Below are positions 43,206-54,420 of a stretch of 64,000 nucleotides of DNA, one piece after another. Under the pieces are notes generated by a model. It was not told the origin of the DNA. It did no database searches and worked only from the letters and a program-made list of their open reading frames with translations. The position numbers and the translations under genes were made by a program. The first letter of the stretch is position 1. Every line of letters starts with the position of its first letter. This DNA comes from Cryptomeria japonica. Its lineage: Eukaryota; Streptophyta; Pinopsida; Cupressales; Cupressaceae. The DNA lies in the NCBI RefSeq assembly GCF_030272615.1, contig NC_081410.1:190609619-190673618 (forward strand), read 5' to 3'.

Positions 43206-44132
43206 TGAAATATTCTTTCTCGGTACTCAAAAGAAATTCATAAGTTCTTTTTAACAATTGGAAGCTTATATTGTTTGTAAAAATGATCATTAAATGCATG
43301 CTTCAACCATAATAAATTTGCAATGAAGTGTGAACAGAAAACTTAAATAAACTCTGATTACTTGCAGTAAATAAAGGAAAGGAATTGATTATAGACTTGT
43401 TTATCGCTACCCAAAACTTAACATTTTCTGTGCTGATCGTATTAAATTATTAATGCATGCAAGCTGCGGTTTCCTTATCACAGATTGAAATTCCTCTACA
43501 TGTAATGACCGCAGCTCCTTGAGTGTTCACTGTGAGATTATTGTTGAATCGAACAGGAAAAGCAAGCAATATGGTTGCAGACCGATCTGTATAATGCCCT
43601 CCTATAGCAGAAAGAAATCATTATCGCCTCCATTTGCAGATTTTGGTGCCATCAATGCTATGCGATTGATTGAAGAGATCACAGGAAGCTTGGGGTTTCA
43701 TCCAAGCATGAGAATTTCAGGGGTTGTGTCCTGAAAAAGCTGGTCGATTCTTTGCAAAGAAAGAAAAATACAATAACAAGAATGATAGATTGAATGAATC
43801 CTCAAAACCCCAATCAATCCTTTTATGAAAAATCCTTCAGCCCAAAAAGCTTTGATTTCCTTCTCCAATACTTATATTAAATGATGTTTGTCTCTTATTA
43901 AATGAACCGCACCATGGAGTATGGCCTAGGAAGACTTAAGTGGCCTCATTTAATGATTGCCAATGAATAATTAAATTCATATTAACACAACTATAGCTTT
44001 TTGGCCCATAAGTTTAATAATCACCTTATCCCCTTTATTAACTTAATGCTTTAGCCTATGAGGAGAACAAGTAGTAGGCTAGCTTTAATATTTATTTATT
44101 TATTGACGTGCTAGGCGGGAAGGAACATTACA
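43206..44132 (-). mobile_element. 5' LTR of the Gypsy element (927 bp)
   Basis: On the minus strand it runs TGTAATGTTCCTTCCC to GAGAAAGAATATTTCA. A TATA-like TTTAATATAAGTATTGG lies at about 43870-43886 (minus). The outer boundary is inferred from the TGTAATGT start shared with other LTRs here; no partner TSD is available. The plus-strand frame 43519-43734 is not a gene. Confidence 0.68.
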
Positions 44133-44577
44133 AGTTCTATGTTTAGTTGATGGGAATAAAATGTTGATGGGTTAAATCTATGGAGCTAGGTAAGGCCATA
44201 TTGCATTATTATGGTGGAAACGAAAGAAAATGATTTGACTAATTATTGATCACAAATTGACCAACCAACTCGATACCACTTAAACCCCCTTTTTTCTTCT
44301 CTGGTTATTTGAAGACTAACCAAGAGGTTATCTTGGGCTCGCCACATGAATGGAGAGGACGACAAAGGACGAAAACCTTAGAGACCAAATTCTAGATGAG
44401 GTGTAGGCCTACAAGCCTGCAAAGGGAAGACTCTTTTCGTTATGTCTATACATTTGAAGGAGGGTAATCCAATACCCAAGTGAACAAAATAGTTGAGTCC
44501 TTTAAATCGCATTTATTTGAAAAATGCAATTTTAGCTTAATATTACAATTTTTTACTTCATGCTCTTAATGTTTTAA
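44133..44577. other. No recognisable gene
   Basis: Unique-looking AT-rich sequence between the Gypsy LTR and the hAT remnant. I see no ORF or repeat that can be assigned. Confidence 0.6.
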
Positions 44578-45129
44578 ATGTCTTATTTGTGGTGGAAAGG
44601 TTATGGTGCTCAAACACCAATTCTTAGAAGGCTAGCCATCTATGGTTTGTGCTGTCTCATTAGCACTTTAGGGTGTGAAAGCAATTTAAGTATGTTTGAG
44701 AGAATTTACACAAAGCATAAGGATTTGCTGTGGAAAGATTATGGTGCTCAAACACCAATTCTTGAAAGAGTATCCCTCTATTGTTTGTGCTGGCCCCGTA
44801 GCACTTTAGGGTGTGAAAGCAATTTAATTATGTTTGAGAGCATTTACACAAAGCATAAGGAACAAGCTAGACCAAGAGAACTTCAATGACCTTGTCTTTG
44901 TCCAACACAACCTTGGTCTTCCCAGAATCCCACCAACCAAGTGGAAAGGAAGCAGTCTCATGATGCCATTGACTTGGTTGGCATCAATCCATATTCAGAT
45001 TGGATTGTCAAGGTTGCGGATGTCATGTTCACTAATGAAGATCTTACTGAATTGGAGAGAGAAGTAACAGCAGCAGCAGAAGCTGAAGCACTAGGAGATA
45101 ACATACTTAATGGTTCTTTTCACCCGTGA
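44578..45129 (+). pseudogene. hAT transposase C-terminal remnant with duplicated dimerisation segment
   Basis: The frame reads WWKGYGAQTPILRRLAIYGL, TLGCESNLSMFERIYTKHKD, then again LWKDYGAQTPILERVSL and TLGCESNLIMFESIYTKHKE. This is the WW...P.L..LA...L....C..NWS.FE.IHTKKRN signature of the hAT C-terminal dimerisation region, present twice, 138 bp (46 codons) apart and in frame. After a frame change come NDLVFVQHNLGLP (44880-44920) and a tail, DAIDLVGINPYSDWIVKVAD, as in plant DUF659-hAT proteins. No upstream transposase exons are present. It is separate from, and just upstream of, the transposase gene at 45.3 kb. Confidence 0.8.
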
Positions 45130-45318
45130 GGAGAAGGATTAAGATTTACCTTCCAATTCAAGGCTTAAAAATAGGAGGGGGGAGAAGAAGTAGTACAATA
45201 TTTGAAATTACGAATTTTGAGCCTTTGGGGGATAATGACATATATATAATCATTGATTCGTGACAAATTAATAATCAAAATAGAATTGTGTTCTCCAAAT
45301 TTATTCTTTAATAAATTT

Positions 45319-47360
45319 ATGTTTCCCATGCATTATCAATTTAAGAATTTATGTTTCCCATGGCGAATCCGAATCCGGTACGTATCATTAGAGAGAGCAT
45401 TTAAGAATGATGCTAGAGAGATTGCAGATCAATCCGTTGGAAGATGTCTATATGCAAACGGTTTGTCATTTAATGTGGTACGATCACCATATTGGCAGGA
45501 TATGTTGAAAAAGGTAAATGAGGCTCCACAAGGGTACACAGGGCCAGGTTATGAGAAGGTGCGTAGCACCTTACTAGCAAAGGAGGTAAAAAACATAGAC
45601 AATGCATTGGCTCCCATTAGAAATTCATGGAAACAAACAGGGGTGTCCATCATTTCAGATGGATGGAAGGATACCAAAAATCGGCCATTAATTAATGTAA
45701 TTGCAGTGTGCCCTAAAGGGGCAATGTTTCTGAAAGCTGTGGATTGTGAGGGACAGGTGAAGGATGCACAATTTATTGCTAACATCCTTATACAATGCAT
45801 TCAGGATGTGGGACCTCAAAATGTTGTCCAAGTAATAACGGACAATGCAAAGAATTGTAGAGCTGCAGGTATGTTGATTGAGACACGGTTTGAACACATA
45901 TTTTGGACACCTTGTGCTGTCCACTCTCTCAACCTCATGCTACAAAAGATAGGCAGGAAAATAGATTGGATCAAACAAATTTATGTTGAGGCTGAAGAGA
46001 TCCAAATGTTCATCACAAACCATAACATGTCACAGGCCATTTTCAGATCATTTTCACAGTTGGAGTTGCTAAAGGTAATTGAAACACTTCAATTTTTAAA
46101 ATCTACATTTCACTTTGATGGTTACTTAATTTTTATTTTTTTATCATGTCTTCTTTGTATTCTAATTTTTATTTTTAATTTTTGAATAGGTTGCCGAGAC
46201 CCGATTTGCATCCAACACAATCGTCTTGAGGCGACTTGTGAAGGTGCGACAGCCACTTGCTAGCATGGTAATTAGTCAAAGTTGGTCCCTATGGAGGCAA
46301 TCCAATACTGAAAGGGCAGCAAATGTAAAGCGCATGATCCTAGATGACATTTGGTGGGATCGAGTGGAATATCTTTTGAGTTTCACTGAGCCCATCATGA
46401 GTATGATCCGTTATACTGACATGGATCACCCATGTTTGGGAGAGGTATATGATGGCATTGACTCGATGATTGAGAAAATGAAAGCCATCATCAATGCAAA
46501 AGAGCAAGATCCCGAAGAAACTTTCTTCAAAGAGGTTCAATCAATTTGTGTTGAGCGGTGGAACAAAATGACCACCCCACTACATCTTCTTGCATTTGCA
46601 TTGACTCCCAAATTTTATAGTGATGAAATGCTTGCTAAGCCATCAAGGGTACCACCATATAGAGATTCAAAAGTCAGTGAAGGGTGTAGGACAGCACTTA
46701 CTAAACTCTTCCCAGATTCTGAAATGGAGGATTTAATGACAAGTGAGTTTGCTGATTTTGTAGCCTCCAATGGTCAAAGTGTTTCCGCTCTCCATGACAA
46801 GTATAAAAAGGATTCTCATGCTTGGTGGTACCTCAATGGCCATACATCACCAAACCTTCAAACTCTTGCAATCAAAGTTTTATCGCAAGTAAGTTTCTTA
46901 ATTTTTATTGCTCTCTAAATTTAGATTTTTTACTATTTTATAATTGTCACCCTCTCACTTTGTGTCAATTATTCAATAGGTTGCTAGTTCCTCTTCATCT
47001 GAGAGAAATTGGAGCACATACTCCTTTATCCACTCAGTGAAACGCAACCGACTGGCAGCAAGTAAGGCAGAAGAGCTCGTTTATGTGCATTCAAACTTGC
47101 GCCTTCTTACTCATAAACAAAATGAGTATAAGGATGGGAGCACAAAGTTTTGGGATGTAGATCCAGAGCGAACTGATTTGGATTTTTCAGCTGCCACACA
47201 ATCTTTACTTTCTGGGGAGTCTGATAGCCAATGTGCTGCTAGTGCAAGTGGCAGTGAGGCTGCATGTGGTTCCAGTACTCTACCTACATCATCTAATGTC
47301 AATGATGATGTTGATCTTGATCTTCCTAGTGACCCATATGATGCTATTGCTGATTATTAG
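45319..47360 (+). CDS. DUF659/hAT-family transposase, three exons, apparently uninterrupted
   Basis: Exon 1 runs to 46074, intron AAG|GTAATT...TGAATAG|GTT; exon 2 is 46190-46888, intron CAA|GTAAGT...CAATAG|GTT; exon 3 is 46980-47360. Joins are in phase and match the family (ELLK|VAETRF and VLSQ|VASSSSSERNWS). Exon 1 holds DUF659: GVSIISDGWKDTKNRPLINV with the first catalytic Asp, FLKAVDCEG, then VVQVITDNAKNCRAAG with the second, and FWTPCAVHSLNLML. Exon 2 has LHLLAFALTP and SHAWWYLNGHTSPNLQTLAI; exon 3 completes the dimerisation domain and has an acidic tail. No stop or shift was found from about 45388. The start is uncertain: homology begins at ERAFKN, CATTAG|AGAGAG at 45391 could be an acceptor, and the usual N-terminal BED zinc finger is not visible. 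Confidence 0.85.
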
Positions 47361-47589
47361 TTGTGTTATTTTATTGTTGAACGGTTGAGCCAGTGAACAA
47401 TGAATTCGATATCTATCATAACATTCAAAGTTTGTAATTTTGTTATAGACTTATAGTTATATCAATATGAATCATATATGATAGTTCCAAGTTTTGTTTA
47501 GCATATGGATGATATGTGGGATTCTAAATTTAATTTTTGTTTCTACTTATTAGAGTGTATATATGTATATATTTATGATTTTTACATTT

Positions 47590-47702
47590 TTTTGTACGGA
47601 CGTACCCGGACGTACCCAGGCCCCCCCCCCAAAAAAATGCCGTACCAGCGTACCGTACCCACGTACCCGTACCCGTACCTGTACCCGTACCGGCAACTTA
47701 GC
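47590..47702 (+). repeat. hAT subterminal CGTACC repeats
   Basis: Ten or so copies of CGTACC(C/G) (GTACGGACGTACCCGGACGTACCC ... CCCGTACCTGTACCCGTACC) are interrupted by a C10A7 run. They lie 230 bp downstream of the transposase stop, where hAT elements carry clustered transposase-binding repeats. The right TIR should lie shortly after (TTTTATACATAGTTG is a candidate); I found no convincing left partner. Confidence 0.65.
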
Positions 47703-48726
47703 TTTTTATACATAGTTGTTAAATTTATTTTATTTGCCAAGTCTCAGTCCGAGATAAAATTTCAGTACGGCTTTCGAACTATTCTCTAACTATGAGTAAG
47801 CACTTACGCTCTCCTTAATGGTCAAACCGAACAATTTCATTTTTTTCTAAAAGAGCTAAGAGATTACATAAAAAATTTACGTACAGGAATGGGAAGAATG
47901 AAATTTTGCGCTACATGTAAGTTTTCTAAAAATCTACTCCAAATGGATTTGTAAATGTAACACAACACCACTTTCCAAAACACAGTGGTAAATTTTTTTC
48001 ATTTACATTATGCTGGAAGTTTAATGCTTATACTGGATACCGGCACAGGGCAACCTACTCCTCCAAACGGATTTATAAATCCAAGACAGTTCCAATTTCT
48101 TACAAACAGATATTTTTCATTTCCATAATTTAACATTGAGACGTATTCATTTTCATTCGCAAAACTAGGGGAAGATTTAATTAAACTTAATAATAAATCG
48201 TCTACCTTCCAGAAGGAATTAGAATCGCTATGAATTGGGTTTCTCCAGTTCATAATTTGCATTAAAATGCAGTTTCAGTTTTGTAGTCCAATCTACCATT
48301 ATTGTCCAGTGGGCATTGATAAAATCATTTCAAATTCAGATTTATGACAAAAGCTTAGGTAATGTTTCTAGAAAGTTTTTAAATGGACTTACCTAGCTTT
48401 CAATATTTTGGAGAAAATCAGCCAATTGGGAGATTTATGAAAAATATATAAACTTCCCTGCATCTCACCCTAAAATTAACAGCAGTGAAACCAAAAAGGA
48501 GCTGCCATCCTAATCATTAAGTCCTAGAACCTATGCAAAATAACTCCGAAAGCAAGACAATGCAAAAAACAAACATGAGCTTAAGTCAATAAAAAGAAGA
48601 ACCTAGGATCAAATGCGCTATTGAAATTGAAATTGGGTCAAATAATGCGATCCATTGACTTGCCAAATTAATTGAATATAGCAAAATCAAAAAGCAAATA
48701 ACCAAATATAAATTGTGTTATCTTAC
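47703..48726 (-). other. Presumed start of intron 1 of the TIP1-like gene; no exon found
   Basis: Lies directly 3' of the donor GTAAGA at 48726. It is AT-rich. The minus-strand frame 48008-48262 (MQIMNWRNPIHSDS...) has no ankyrin pattern and no homology I recognise. Confidence 0.5.
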
Positions 48727-48957
48727 CTCAAGAATGAAGTGTACAGCTGCGGTATGATTATTCAAAGCAGCCCACTGCAGAGCATAATAACCGTTGCCAT
48801 CAGGCTTTGCTACAGAGCAACCCTCCTCTAACAACAACCTCTTTAAAGTCTCCACATCGCCATATGTAGCTGCGGCATACACATTATTTTTCAGCTGTTC
48901 TTCGTGTCCCAAATTGTTTTGGGTTTCTGGGGCAAGCTCGATCTCTGAAGAAGCCAT
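48727..48957 (-). CDS. Exon 1 of an ankyrin-repeat protein S-acyltransferase (TIP1/PAT24-like)
   Basis: ATG 48957 opens 77 codons ending at a consensus donor, GAG|GTAAGA (48727/48726), phase 0. After an acidic start (MASSEIELAPETQNN), the sequence LKNNVYAAATYGDVETLKRL and PDGNGYYALQWAALNNHTAA forms the first ankyrin repeat and the start of the second. The pattern, including the GYYALQW motif and the placement after a short acidic leader, matches plant TIP1/PAT24. That protein is a Golgi and vesicle DHHC S-acyltransferase with N-terminal ankyrin repeats. The DHHC domain and membrane segments would be in later exons, which are not in the 48.7 kb to the left. So either intron 1 is very long or this is a 5' gene fragment. 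No damage is seen in the exon. Confidence 0.8.
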
Positions 48958-49111
48958 TTCAGGTCTATACTCCCAAACACTCCGGGGTTTCGTACTTACA
49001 CTCTCTTCAACTGAAAAGACAATATATACATCTATATATACATGTTTAGAGATTGATTAGAAAATGACTTCTGAAACCTTTGTCTTTTCAAAAAAGAGGC
49101 GAGAGAAAACT

Positions 49112-49140
49112 GAAGCAGGCGCCCCTGCTTCTAATTTATA
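49112..49140 (-). promoter_or_regulatory. Putative TATA box and hairpin of the TIP1-like gene
   Basis: The minus strand reads TATAAATTAG (49131-49140), about 175 bp before the ATG. It is followed directly by the inverted repeat GAAGCAGG-GGCG-CCTGCTTC (49112-49131). Transcription would start near 49105. Confidence 0.45.
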
Positions 49141-50009
49141 TGCTTCGCATTTCTAGTATGATCGATGTGAAAATAGAATTTTTGTGTTCGAACATAATCT
49201 GTTAGGTGAACGAGGTAGATGTTTTTTGCTACTCCAAGTTTGAGGTGAGAAAATACGGTTAGAGTTGTCTACATAGAAACGGTGTTTGGTACCAGTTAAA
49301 GTTTGTTCAATGTATTTAGTGTTGTGTAGTGTAAAAATTGTGTTTTGTCATTACGTCACAGATTTATAGCTCAATAGATCAAATTAAGGGTAGAAGTCTC
49401 AATTTTTTAACACCATGAAGTTAATATTATATTTTAATTATAAAATAATAATAATAAACAAATTTAATAAATGAATATGTCTCAATAATTTTTAGAATAT
49501 GTTTGTTATTTCTTTTGGATTCAAGTGTGTAGATTTTTATGCTCTAACGTTTCGGATCAAATATATAAATATTAATATTTTGGGGGGTGTTTTGTTTGAA
49601 TAAGAAAAGTTTCAATTGCAACTAAAAGGAAAGTGTGTTAAGTAGTAAAAAGGAGTGATGTAAGAAGAGAATTTGGAGTAATTTGGAAAGCATCAACTTT
49701 GAAGTTGTGAAGAGGAAAGAGAATTAAAGAAGAAGAAATTGATGAAAAGACAAATATTAAAACAAATGCGTTAAAGTATGTAGGCAAATCTTTAAAAAAG
49801 TGGGTGGCATGGCATCATGTCCCCAAATAGATCAACAAAGTAAGAAACAAAGCAAGTAGACACGGTTCCAAAACGAGAAAAACCCACAACCCAAAGCAAT
49901 CTACATCTCCCAAAAGAAAACAATTGTCAAGTTAACAATTTAGCATAATTATATTAAAAATTGTAAGAAAAATCCTAGAAAAAGGAGGACAGTCTTAACT
50001 ATCAAGATT

Positions 50010-50206
50010 AGTCCATCCACCACCTATTGGAGCAATTTCTTCCTCCTCCTACACATGAACCTAGTCAAATCGAGACAAAAAATAGCCAATCAAAATCAAG
50101 GGAATCCATCCACCACCTACAAATCTATGGAGCAATTTATTCCTCCTTCTACACATGAACCTAGTCAAATCAAGACAAAAAATAGCCAACCAAAATCAAG
50201 GGAATC
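50010..50206 (+). repeat. Tandem duplication, ~95-bp unit
   Basis: ATCCACCACCTA, GGAGCAATTTMTTCCTCC and ACACATGAACCTAGTCAAAT recur in two consecutive copies starting at about 50013 and 50107. Confidence 0.9.
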
Positions 50207-50636
50207 TTCTCTAATCAAGAAAGAGTCTAATAAAGACAAATATTTGAAACTAAACTTACACTTGGATATATATATATAGCCAATCATTGCATAGAATTAA
50301 ATTTTTTGAACAAAAATCTCTAGTGTATGTCTAATTTTTTTGTTTTCAATGATTGTAAAAATGTCATTATTCTTTATATCTATTGGTTGATATTGGAAAC
50401 TAGCAAATTCAATTTATTTATTCTTTTCATATTCTTATGCATTTAATTCATTGAATCAAATGTCAACAATAATAAATTCTTGAATGACATTACCACTATT
50501 ATATACATCATACAATTTGAGATTATTGTATACTCTACTAAAAGCATATATAATGCCAACAAACTTGAAAGATATTGTTATATATTCTATTAAATGTGAA
50601 TATGATTGAAATGAACTTAGAACTATATGCGTTTCA

Positions 50637-51125
50637 ATGGTGCATTATTTTTGTCTTTGTAATCTTGATTTCTATATTGTTTGTAATACACTTAATTTAT
50701 TGAATCAATTGCCAACAATATTAAATGCTCGAATAAAATTATTACTATTGTATACACAAGTACAAAAAGCAACACAACACTCCACAATTGTAAGAAAAAA
50801 AATGTAATGGCATTAGGAAGCACATTAGAAGCCATTACTATGCTCTTATATAATTGCACTCACTTCTCACATAACATGTACATTATTTTTGTATTTGTAA
50901 TCTTGGTTTCTATATTATCTATAATACATTTAATTTATTGAATCAATTATCAACAATATTAAATGCTTGAATAACATTATTGGTGTTGTATACACAAGTA
51001 CAAAAAGCAACACAATACTACACAATTGTAAATAAAAAAAAAATGTAATGGCATTAGTAAGCACAATAGAAGCCATTACTACGCTCTTTTATAATTGTAC
51101 TCACTTCTCTTGTAATATTTACATT
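50637..51125 (+). repeat. Tandem duplication, ~245-bp unit
   Basis: Two copies, beginning TGCATTATTTTTGTCTTTG (about 50640) and TACATTATTTTTGTATTTG (about 50879), remain similar through CAAGTACAAAAAGCAACACA and AATGTAATGGCATTAG.AAGC to CTCACTTCTC. Confidence 0.9.
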
Positions 51126-52312
51126 CACATTTCTCAAAGCATCCCTCCTCTAAACTTGTCAAACCTTAGTGGGTTTTGATTTTCATCAAGGATTTTTTGT
51201 TGTTCAACCTCCTTACAACAAATTGTCATAATCAAATGGGAATGTGTGTAAATTTATTCTTCTAATATATGAATATTTTGCATAGACTACATGAGCAAAA
51301 GAAAAAGTATATATATATCCTCCTAAGCCAATAGAACTTAATTACAAAATTAGATATAAATGTCAAATAGACTTATGTCAAATAGAAATAGTGTAAACTA
51401 GGTTTGTTCTTTAACAGCTTAAATCTTCAACTAACTCAAACAATCACATGATTGGCAGGACCCTAATGCATTGTGTCTCTTCTTTTTACTTGTCTATCTT
51501 TAACATGCATAATGTTAAAACTTTACTTTTAATTTTATAAAATTAGTTGGAAAAATAATCTATCTAATTTATAGTTGATTAAGAGAAATGGCACCTGATT
51601 CCTAATTAAAAATTAATAAAGTAAAAATATTTTATATTTTAGATCAATGAAATAACAAATTTAATTGTGATGTTTTATTAAGATTCTATTATATAAATTT
51701 TGAGTAAAAATTATTGGCTTATATTTCATGAGTAGTGTTTCATATAAACCCTTCTCTCATAAGTATGAATAGCCTACTAATGACTCGTTGCATTTAGGTG
51801 ATCATTATAGAGGTGAAGTATCAAACTTTTGGGAGTTCACCTATTATGGTAGGTAATATTTTTTCATAGTAGGGTATGTTCATAGAGGTGAAGTATCAAT
51901 ACTTCCAAATATTTTTCACATTACGTTGTAGTTTTTCATAGTGTGATATTTTGAAGGTTTTACAAACTAGATAACAACTAAGTGGTCTTAAATAATTTTA
52001 TGAATAAGCATGGTCAATTCAAGATAGAAATGGGATGGGTGGTCTTTAAAAATGTATCAACGCTTCACCCCTATAGGCATCGCCTAGTTATAATGAGTGT
52101 TAAATAAACCATGCATTATACTTATGAAAAATAGGTTTCTGTGAAGAACTACTTATAAAATATAATTCAATAATTTTAACATTAAAACTACATACTTGAC
52201 TTTAATAATATAAAAAACTATCACATACTCAATACTAATTTTTCTTTATAATTTTACTTTAAGTAAATAAAACCCCTCCCTTGAATGAAACCCTAAATCC
52301 TAATTGATTGCT

Positions 52313-52394
52313 CAAATATGTCGAAGCCACCTCCAAACATTTCATGGAAGTTAAACTTTGTTGGGGCACCAAGGGGCAATTTAGGCCCATTGGG
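52313..52394 (+). pseudogene. LINE RNase H fragment, first part
   Basis: The plus strand reads SWKLNFVGAPRGNLGPLG, matching the RVT_3 RNase H start (KLNFDGA..GNPG.AG) found at the 3' end of plant LINEs; the catalytic Asp is Val here. The continuation is at about 54013, beyond an insertion. Confidence 0.65.
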
Positions 52395-54012
52395 CACAAG
52401 GTATGTCGGTGCAGGGCACACATCACTCCAAACAATTTTGATTTGTTCTAAGTCTTTTGTGTTGTCTTTCAAGTTGCAATAATGGACCATCCATTTGGGA
52501 CTCAATGGAGCCATGGTTGAGTTGTCCTAGTTTTTGTTGTGTTCAGGATGTTGATATCCTAGAAGATGTAATGTTGATGTTGTTCACAGGTGCACTACTC
52601 TAGGAATAGAGTCTTCATGTAATAAGGGAGTAATGTAATGTTTTAGGTATCCTAGGATGCATTGAGGGTCTTTTTGAGCCTTGGAATTCACTTGAGTGCA
52701 AAGTTGCATTCTCGGGATGAAAAGATGTAAAGTTGCTAAGCAACATTTGCAATTTTGCAAAAAGTTGCATTTTTGTGAGTGGCAGTGAAAAGTTGGTTCA
52801 AGCAACTAAATTAGGTTGTTTTAAGCCAAAAACAACTTCATTGTACGGGTTGGAGAATTTGGAGTGCAAAATCAAGTTTTGGTTTCAAGAAGGAATCTTG
52901 TTTTGACACTGTTTTGACTGATTTCCTTTGTTTTTGTTGCATTGTACGGTCCAGTACGGAGTGGTCAGAGTAATTTTACTTGCAGGGGATGAAATATTGT
53001 TGATTCTACTTTCCAACAAGGTAGATTATCAAGTTTGAGTGTGTTCGGTTGCAGATATTATAACCATTCTCTGTGACTAGGTGTAAAACCCTTAAAAACT
53101 AGGGTTTAAGCAAAAATGGCTCTAACTTGAGCATCCACTGATGGCATCGGTTGAAATCTTGTGGAATGGTAGGTTAGGGTCTATAAATGTGTTTAGAGTA
53201 GATGTTTTGGTTTTGCAGACCTGTGAGATGAATTTACAATGATGTCCTAGGCTCACAACTAGGAGTTGGTGAGACTAGTATAGCAGAAGATGTGCAATTT
53301 CAGAGCACATATGGATTGGTAAAAGGGAAGTTGATACATGTTTGGAGACCTGATAGAATGTCCTTTGATATTACTTGAATTTTTTTTGCAGAAGTTTCGA
53401 CTGGTGAAGCCTTCCAAGACCAAATTTACAAGTCACCCGGGTAGGGCTAAAACCCTTGAAAATAGGACAGTTTTGGTTACCCCATGTGTATGGAGAACCC
53501 AGATGCAATTTTTCAATATTGTTTGTAACTCTAAAAAGGGTACTCAAATCTATAATTTATTTGTGGCCTTGTGTGGGAATATTTTAAACTAGTCTCTTAA
53601 AACCGCAACAGGAGGGTTAATTATATTAGGTCTATTTGGAGCCTGGTAAAGACATAGGAAGGTTGAGAAGGCTTGGAATAGGAATAGAAGATGATAAAAC
53701 CCCTAAAAGACATCAAAGAAACTATGTAAATTCATTTTGAACACATAGAAGAAATTGGTGAATAAAGATCCTTAGCAGAGGTTGTTAGAGTACTAGGAAG
53801 GTGTGATAGGGATCGAGGTGGAATCCTCAATAGGAAGAGTTGAGTAAAGCACTTGTGGATATACCTTGGAGGAAAGATAAGGTGCACTAGGCCTTGGAGG
53901 TCTAACTAACAAAACTTATACCAAGTACCATTGGAAGGGCTTGAGTAGTTAGTAGGTTGGAGTGAGAACAAGAAAGACAAGTAGGAGATTTGGATCTATT
54001 CCAAGAACCTCT
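52395..54012. other. ~1.6-kb insertion inside the LINE RNase H domain
   Basis: The RNase H reading stops after GPLG and resumes with CVVCDSSKKL near 54012, so about 1.6 kb is foreign. No LTR, TIR or TSD could be fixed with confidence, and I see no gene in it. It contains words such as AAGTTGCATT and the repeated phrase ACCCTTAAAAACTAGGG / ACCCTTGAAAATAGGAC. Confidence 0.5.
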
Positions 54013-54420
54013 GCATCATGTGTCGTATGTGATTCTTCAAAAAAATTGATAAAATATAATATAAGAAACTTAAGCTTAGAGAAAACAATGAAGTAGAGGT
54101 TGAAGATCTACTCCTTAGTTTTCAACTAGCAAAATGTGGCAACCTTGACAACATCATAATTGAGGGTGATTCAATGATTGCCACACTATGCATTAGTAAT
54201 TAATAGTCAACAAATTGAAGGATAACGATACTTGGAAATTGGAGGATCACGATGCTTACAAATTGTAGGATCATGAACATAATAAATGAAGCTTGGGAAA
54301 TATTGGACCATCTCACAAAATGTGTTTACAAGCCATTTATATTGAGAAGGAAGTAAGTTGCTCAATTTTATTTCAAATCAAAGAATTGACTAGCCAAAAA
54401 TTTCAATCATTGAAACCAAT
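54013..54420 (+). pseudogene. LINE RNase H fragment, second part
   Basis: Continues 52313-52394: CVVCDSSKKLIKYNIRNLS, NNEVEVEDLLLSFQLAKCG, NIIIEGDSMIA. The E...LL.G...A block and the EGDS motif with its catalytic Asp are clear. Stops follow, and the HIYRE...AD region is not intact. Confidence 0.7.

Larger units (their letters stand above)
49141..52312. other. AT-rich intergenic DNA without recognisable genes
   Basis: No coding sequence found. It contains the two tandem duplications listed separately and simple AT-rich tracts. The frame 50055-50279 is part of one duplication. Confidence 0.6.

Noticed and set aside
43519-43734. 71-codon plus-strand frame (MSVHCEIIVESNRK...)
   Set aside because: Antisense within the Gypsy LTR, with no recognisable domain.
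48008-48262. Second exon of the TIP1-like gene
   Set aside because: The frame lacks any ankyrin pattern, and no acceptor or donor pair brings it in phase convincingly.
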